A stretch of DNA of 64,000 nucleotides from Auanema rhodensis (Eukaryota > Nematoda > Chromadorea > Rhabditida > Rhabditidae): assembly GCA_964057225.1 (NCBI GenBank), contig OZ059897.1:4154001-4218000 (forward strand), given 5' to 3'. Both the position numbers and the translations under genes were made by a program. Positions 62,660-64,000 of this stretch are shown in pieces. Each line of letters opens with the position of its first letter. Within the stretch, counting starts at the first letter, position 1. A model generated the notes under the pieces. It saw only the letters and a program-made list of their open reading frames with translations. It made no database searches and was not told where the DNA came from.

Positions 62660-62951
62660 TCTAAAAACTCCTACTTTTTGTGAAATTATTTAGAAATTTT
62701 TCGGGAAAATTTTTGTCACAATGTTTTTGGAAGCAATGTTGAGTGTACATGGGAACTCAGCATACACTAATGCATTATTTTTCAAACGATCATAACTAAT
62801 TTTTGTATAGAGCGTTTCTCAATGTAGTATAGTGCATTCGATGCGGATTTTTAAGCTGCGTCGATCTGTGTTATCAGATTTGAGTTAGCTTAAAAATGCA
62901 CCGAGATATCAACTGATATATGTTCACACTTATATCCTCGATTTTCACCCT

Positions 62952-63653
62952 GAAGAAATGATTTTTTCGTTGAAAAACATTGTCCATCGTATTCGTCTTG
63001 AAAAAAAGAATCTAAAAACATCTACTTTTTGTGAAATTATTCAGAAAATTTTCGGGAAAATTTTTGTCAAAATGTTTTTGGAAGCAATGTTGAGTGTACA
63101 TGGGAACTCAACATACACTAATGCATTATTTTTCAAACGATCATAACTAATTTTTGTATGGAGCGTTTCTCAATGTAGTATAGTGCATTCGATGCGGATT
63201 TTTAAGCTGCGTTGATCTGTGTTATCAGATTTGCGCTAGCTTAAAAATGCACCGAGTAATCAACTGATATAGGTTCACACTTATATCCTCGATTTTCACC
63301 CTGAAGAATTAATTTTTTCGTTGAATAACATTGTCCATCATCTTTGCCTTGAAAAAAGAAATCTAAAAACTCCTACTTTTTGTGAAATTATTTAGAAATT
63401 TTTCGGGAAAATTTTTGTCACAATGTTTTTGGAAGCAATGTTGAGTGTACATGGGAACTCAACATACACTAATGCATTATTTTTCAAACGATCATAACTA
63501 ATTTTTGTATAGAGCGTTTCTCAATGTAGTATAGTGCATTCGATGCGGATTTTTAAGCTGCGTCGATCTGTGTTATCAGATTTGAGTTAGCTTAAAAATG
63601 CACCGAGATATCAACTGATATATGTTCACACTTATATCCTCGATTTTCACCCT
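62952..63653 (+). repeat. K-Q dimer, 702 bp
   Basis: K at 62952 and a Q-like monomer (CATCATC) at 63303 ending in TATAG, GTCGAT, GAGTTAGC and GATATC. The next K starts at 63654, so the local period has dropped to a dimer at the right edge. Confidence 0.87.
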
Positions 63654-64000
63654 GAAGAAATGATTTTTTCGTTGAAAAACATTGTCCATCGTATTCGTCT
63701 TGAAAAAAAGAATCTAAAAACATCTACTTTTTGTGAAATTATTCAGAAAATTTTCGGGAAAATTTTTGTCAAAATGTTTTTGGAAGCAATGTTGAGTGTA
63801 CATGGGAACTCAACATACACTAATGCATTATTTTTCAAACGATCATAACTAATTTTTGTATGGAGCGTTTCTCAATGTAGTATAGTGCATTCGATGCGGA
63901 TTTTTAAGCTGCGTTGATCTGTGTTATCAGATTTGCGCTAGCTTAAAAATGCACCGAGTAATCAACTGATATAGGTTCACACTTATATCCTCGATTTTCA
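63654..64000 (+). repeat. Type K monomer, cut by the window edge
   Basis: It has ATGATT, GAAAAAC, ATTCAG, AAAATTTTC, CAAAATG, AACAT, TATGG, GCGCTAGC and GTAATC, and stops four bases before the monomer end. The array continues beyond the window. Confidence 0.9.

Larger units (their letters stand above)
61199..62951 (+). repeat. Five-monomer HOR K-Q-P-P-P/K, 1,753 bp
   Basis: K is followed by Q (CATCATC, 61550), P (61901) and two P-like monomers with the A run shortened by one base, which explains 1,753 instead of 1,755 bp. Confidence 0.88.
1..64000 (+). repeat. 351-bp satellite DNA array, about 184 head-to-tail monomers
   Basis: The phrase CACCCTGAAGAA recurs every 351 bp across the window, always in the same orientation. 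With phase set at GAAGAA, starts fall at 341, 547, 760, 1111, 1462, 1668, 1881, then 2232 plus multiples of 351, with only three later one-base slips. The monomer is about 33% G+C by hand count. There is no unique DNA, inversion, gene or inserted element between copies. Both window edges lie inside a monomer, so the array is longer than 64 kb. Tandem arrays with higher-order structure of this kind are typical of eukaryotic centromeric or pericentromeric heterochromatin; that location is inferred, not shown. Host identity is uncertain; an insect or other invertebrate with little CpG methylation is a guess. Confidence 0.98.

Noticed and set aside
1-64000. CRISPR array or other repeat-spacer system
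   Set aside because: Units are 351 bp with no unique spacers between conserved repeats; the variation is scattered substitutions.
1-64000. Transposon ends, terminal inverted repeats or target-site duplications within the array
   Set aside because: No insertion interrupts the monomers; the only length changes are the four truncated monomers and three one-base losses.

Overview
The whole 64 kb window is one uninterrupted satellite DNA array. Every stretch reads as a head-to-tail copy, always in the same orientation, of a 351-bp AT-rich monomer (about 33% G+C by hand count of one copy). I count about 184 monomers, two of them cut by the window edges, so the array continues on both sides. I see no protein-coding gene, RNA gene, transposon, CRISPR array or unique spacer. 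The recurring 62-residue reading frame is a by-product of the repeat.

Organism: a megabase-style tandem array with nested higher-order repeats (HORs) points to a eukaryotic centromeric or pericentromeric or other heterochromatic block. CpG is not visibly depleted (11 per monomer), which suits a lightly methylated genome such as many insects or other invertebrates. That assignment is weak, and I do not recognise the monomer as a named satellite.

Layout: monomers are phased here from the GAAGAA that follows CACCCT. (1) 1-2231: two copies of a 1,121-bp compound unit (351+206+213+351), each carrying two internally deleted monomers. (2) 2232-9602: mainly an a-b-c trimer and later dimer duplications. 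(3) 9603-20834: HORs built on a d-e-f-g-h-c order, 2,457-bp units plus expanded or contracted versions (13-mer, 5-mer) and large internal duplications. (4) 20835-31363: a nearly homogeneous monomer run (type i) and a 3.5-kb scale duplication with types i, j, k. (5) 31364-35224: transition. (6) 35225-59443: a 7-monomer, 2,457-bp HOR (M1-M7) with 5-, 6- and 15-monomer derivatives. (7) 59444-64000: a younger 5-monomer HOR (about 1,755 bp) and 702-bp dimers.

Across the 61.8 kb after position 2232 the repeat phase shifts by only three single-base deletions. The array therefore evolves by substitution and by exchange in whole-monomer steps. Each monomer carries several dyad symmetries, the largest a 51-nt hairpin-capable element. 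No product is encoded; any function would be structural (centromere, heterochromatin) or through satellite transcripts.
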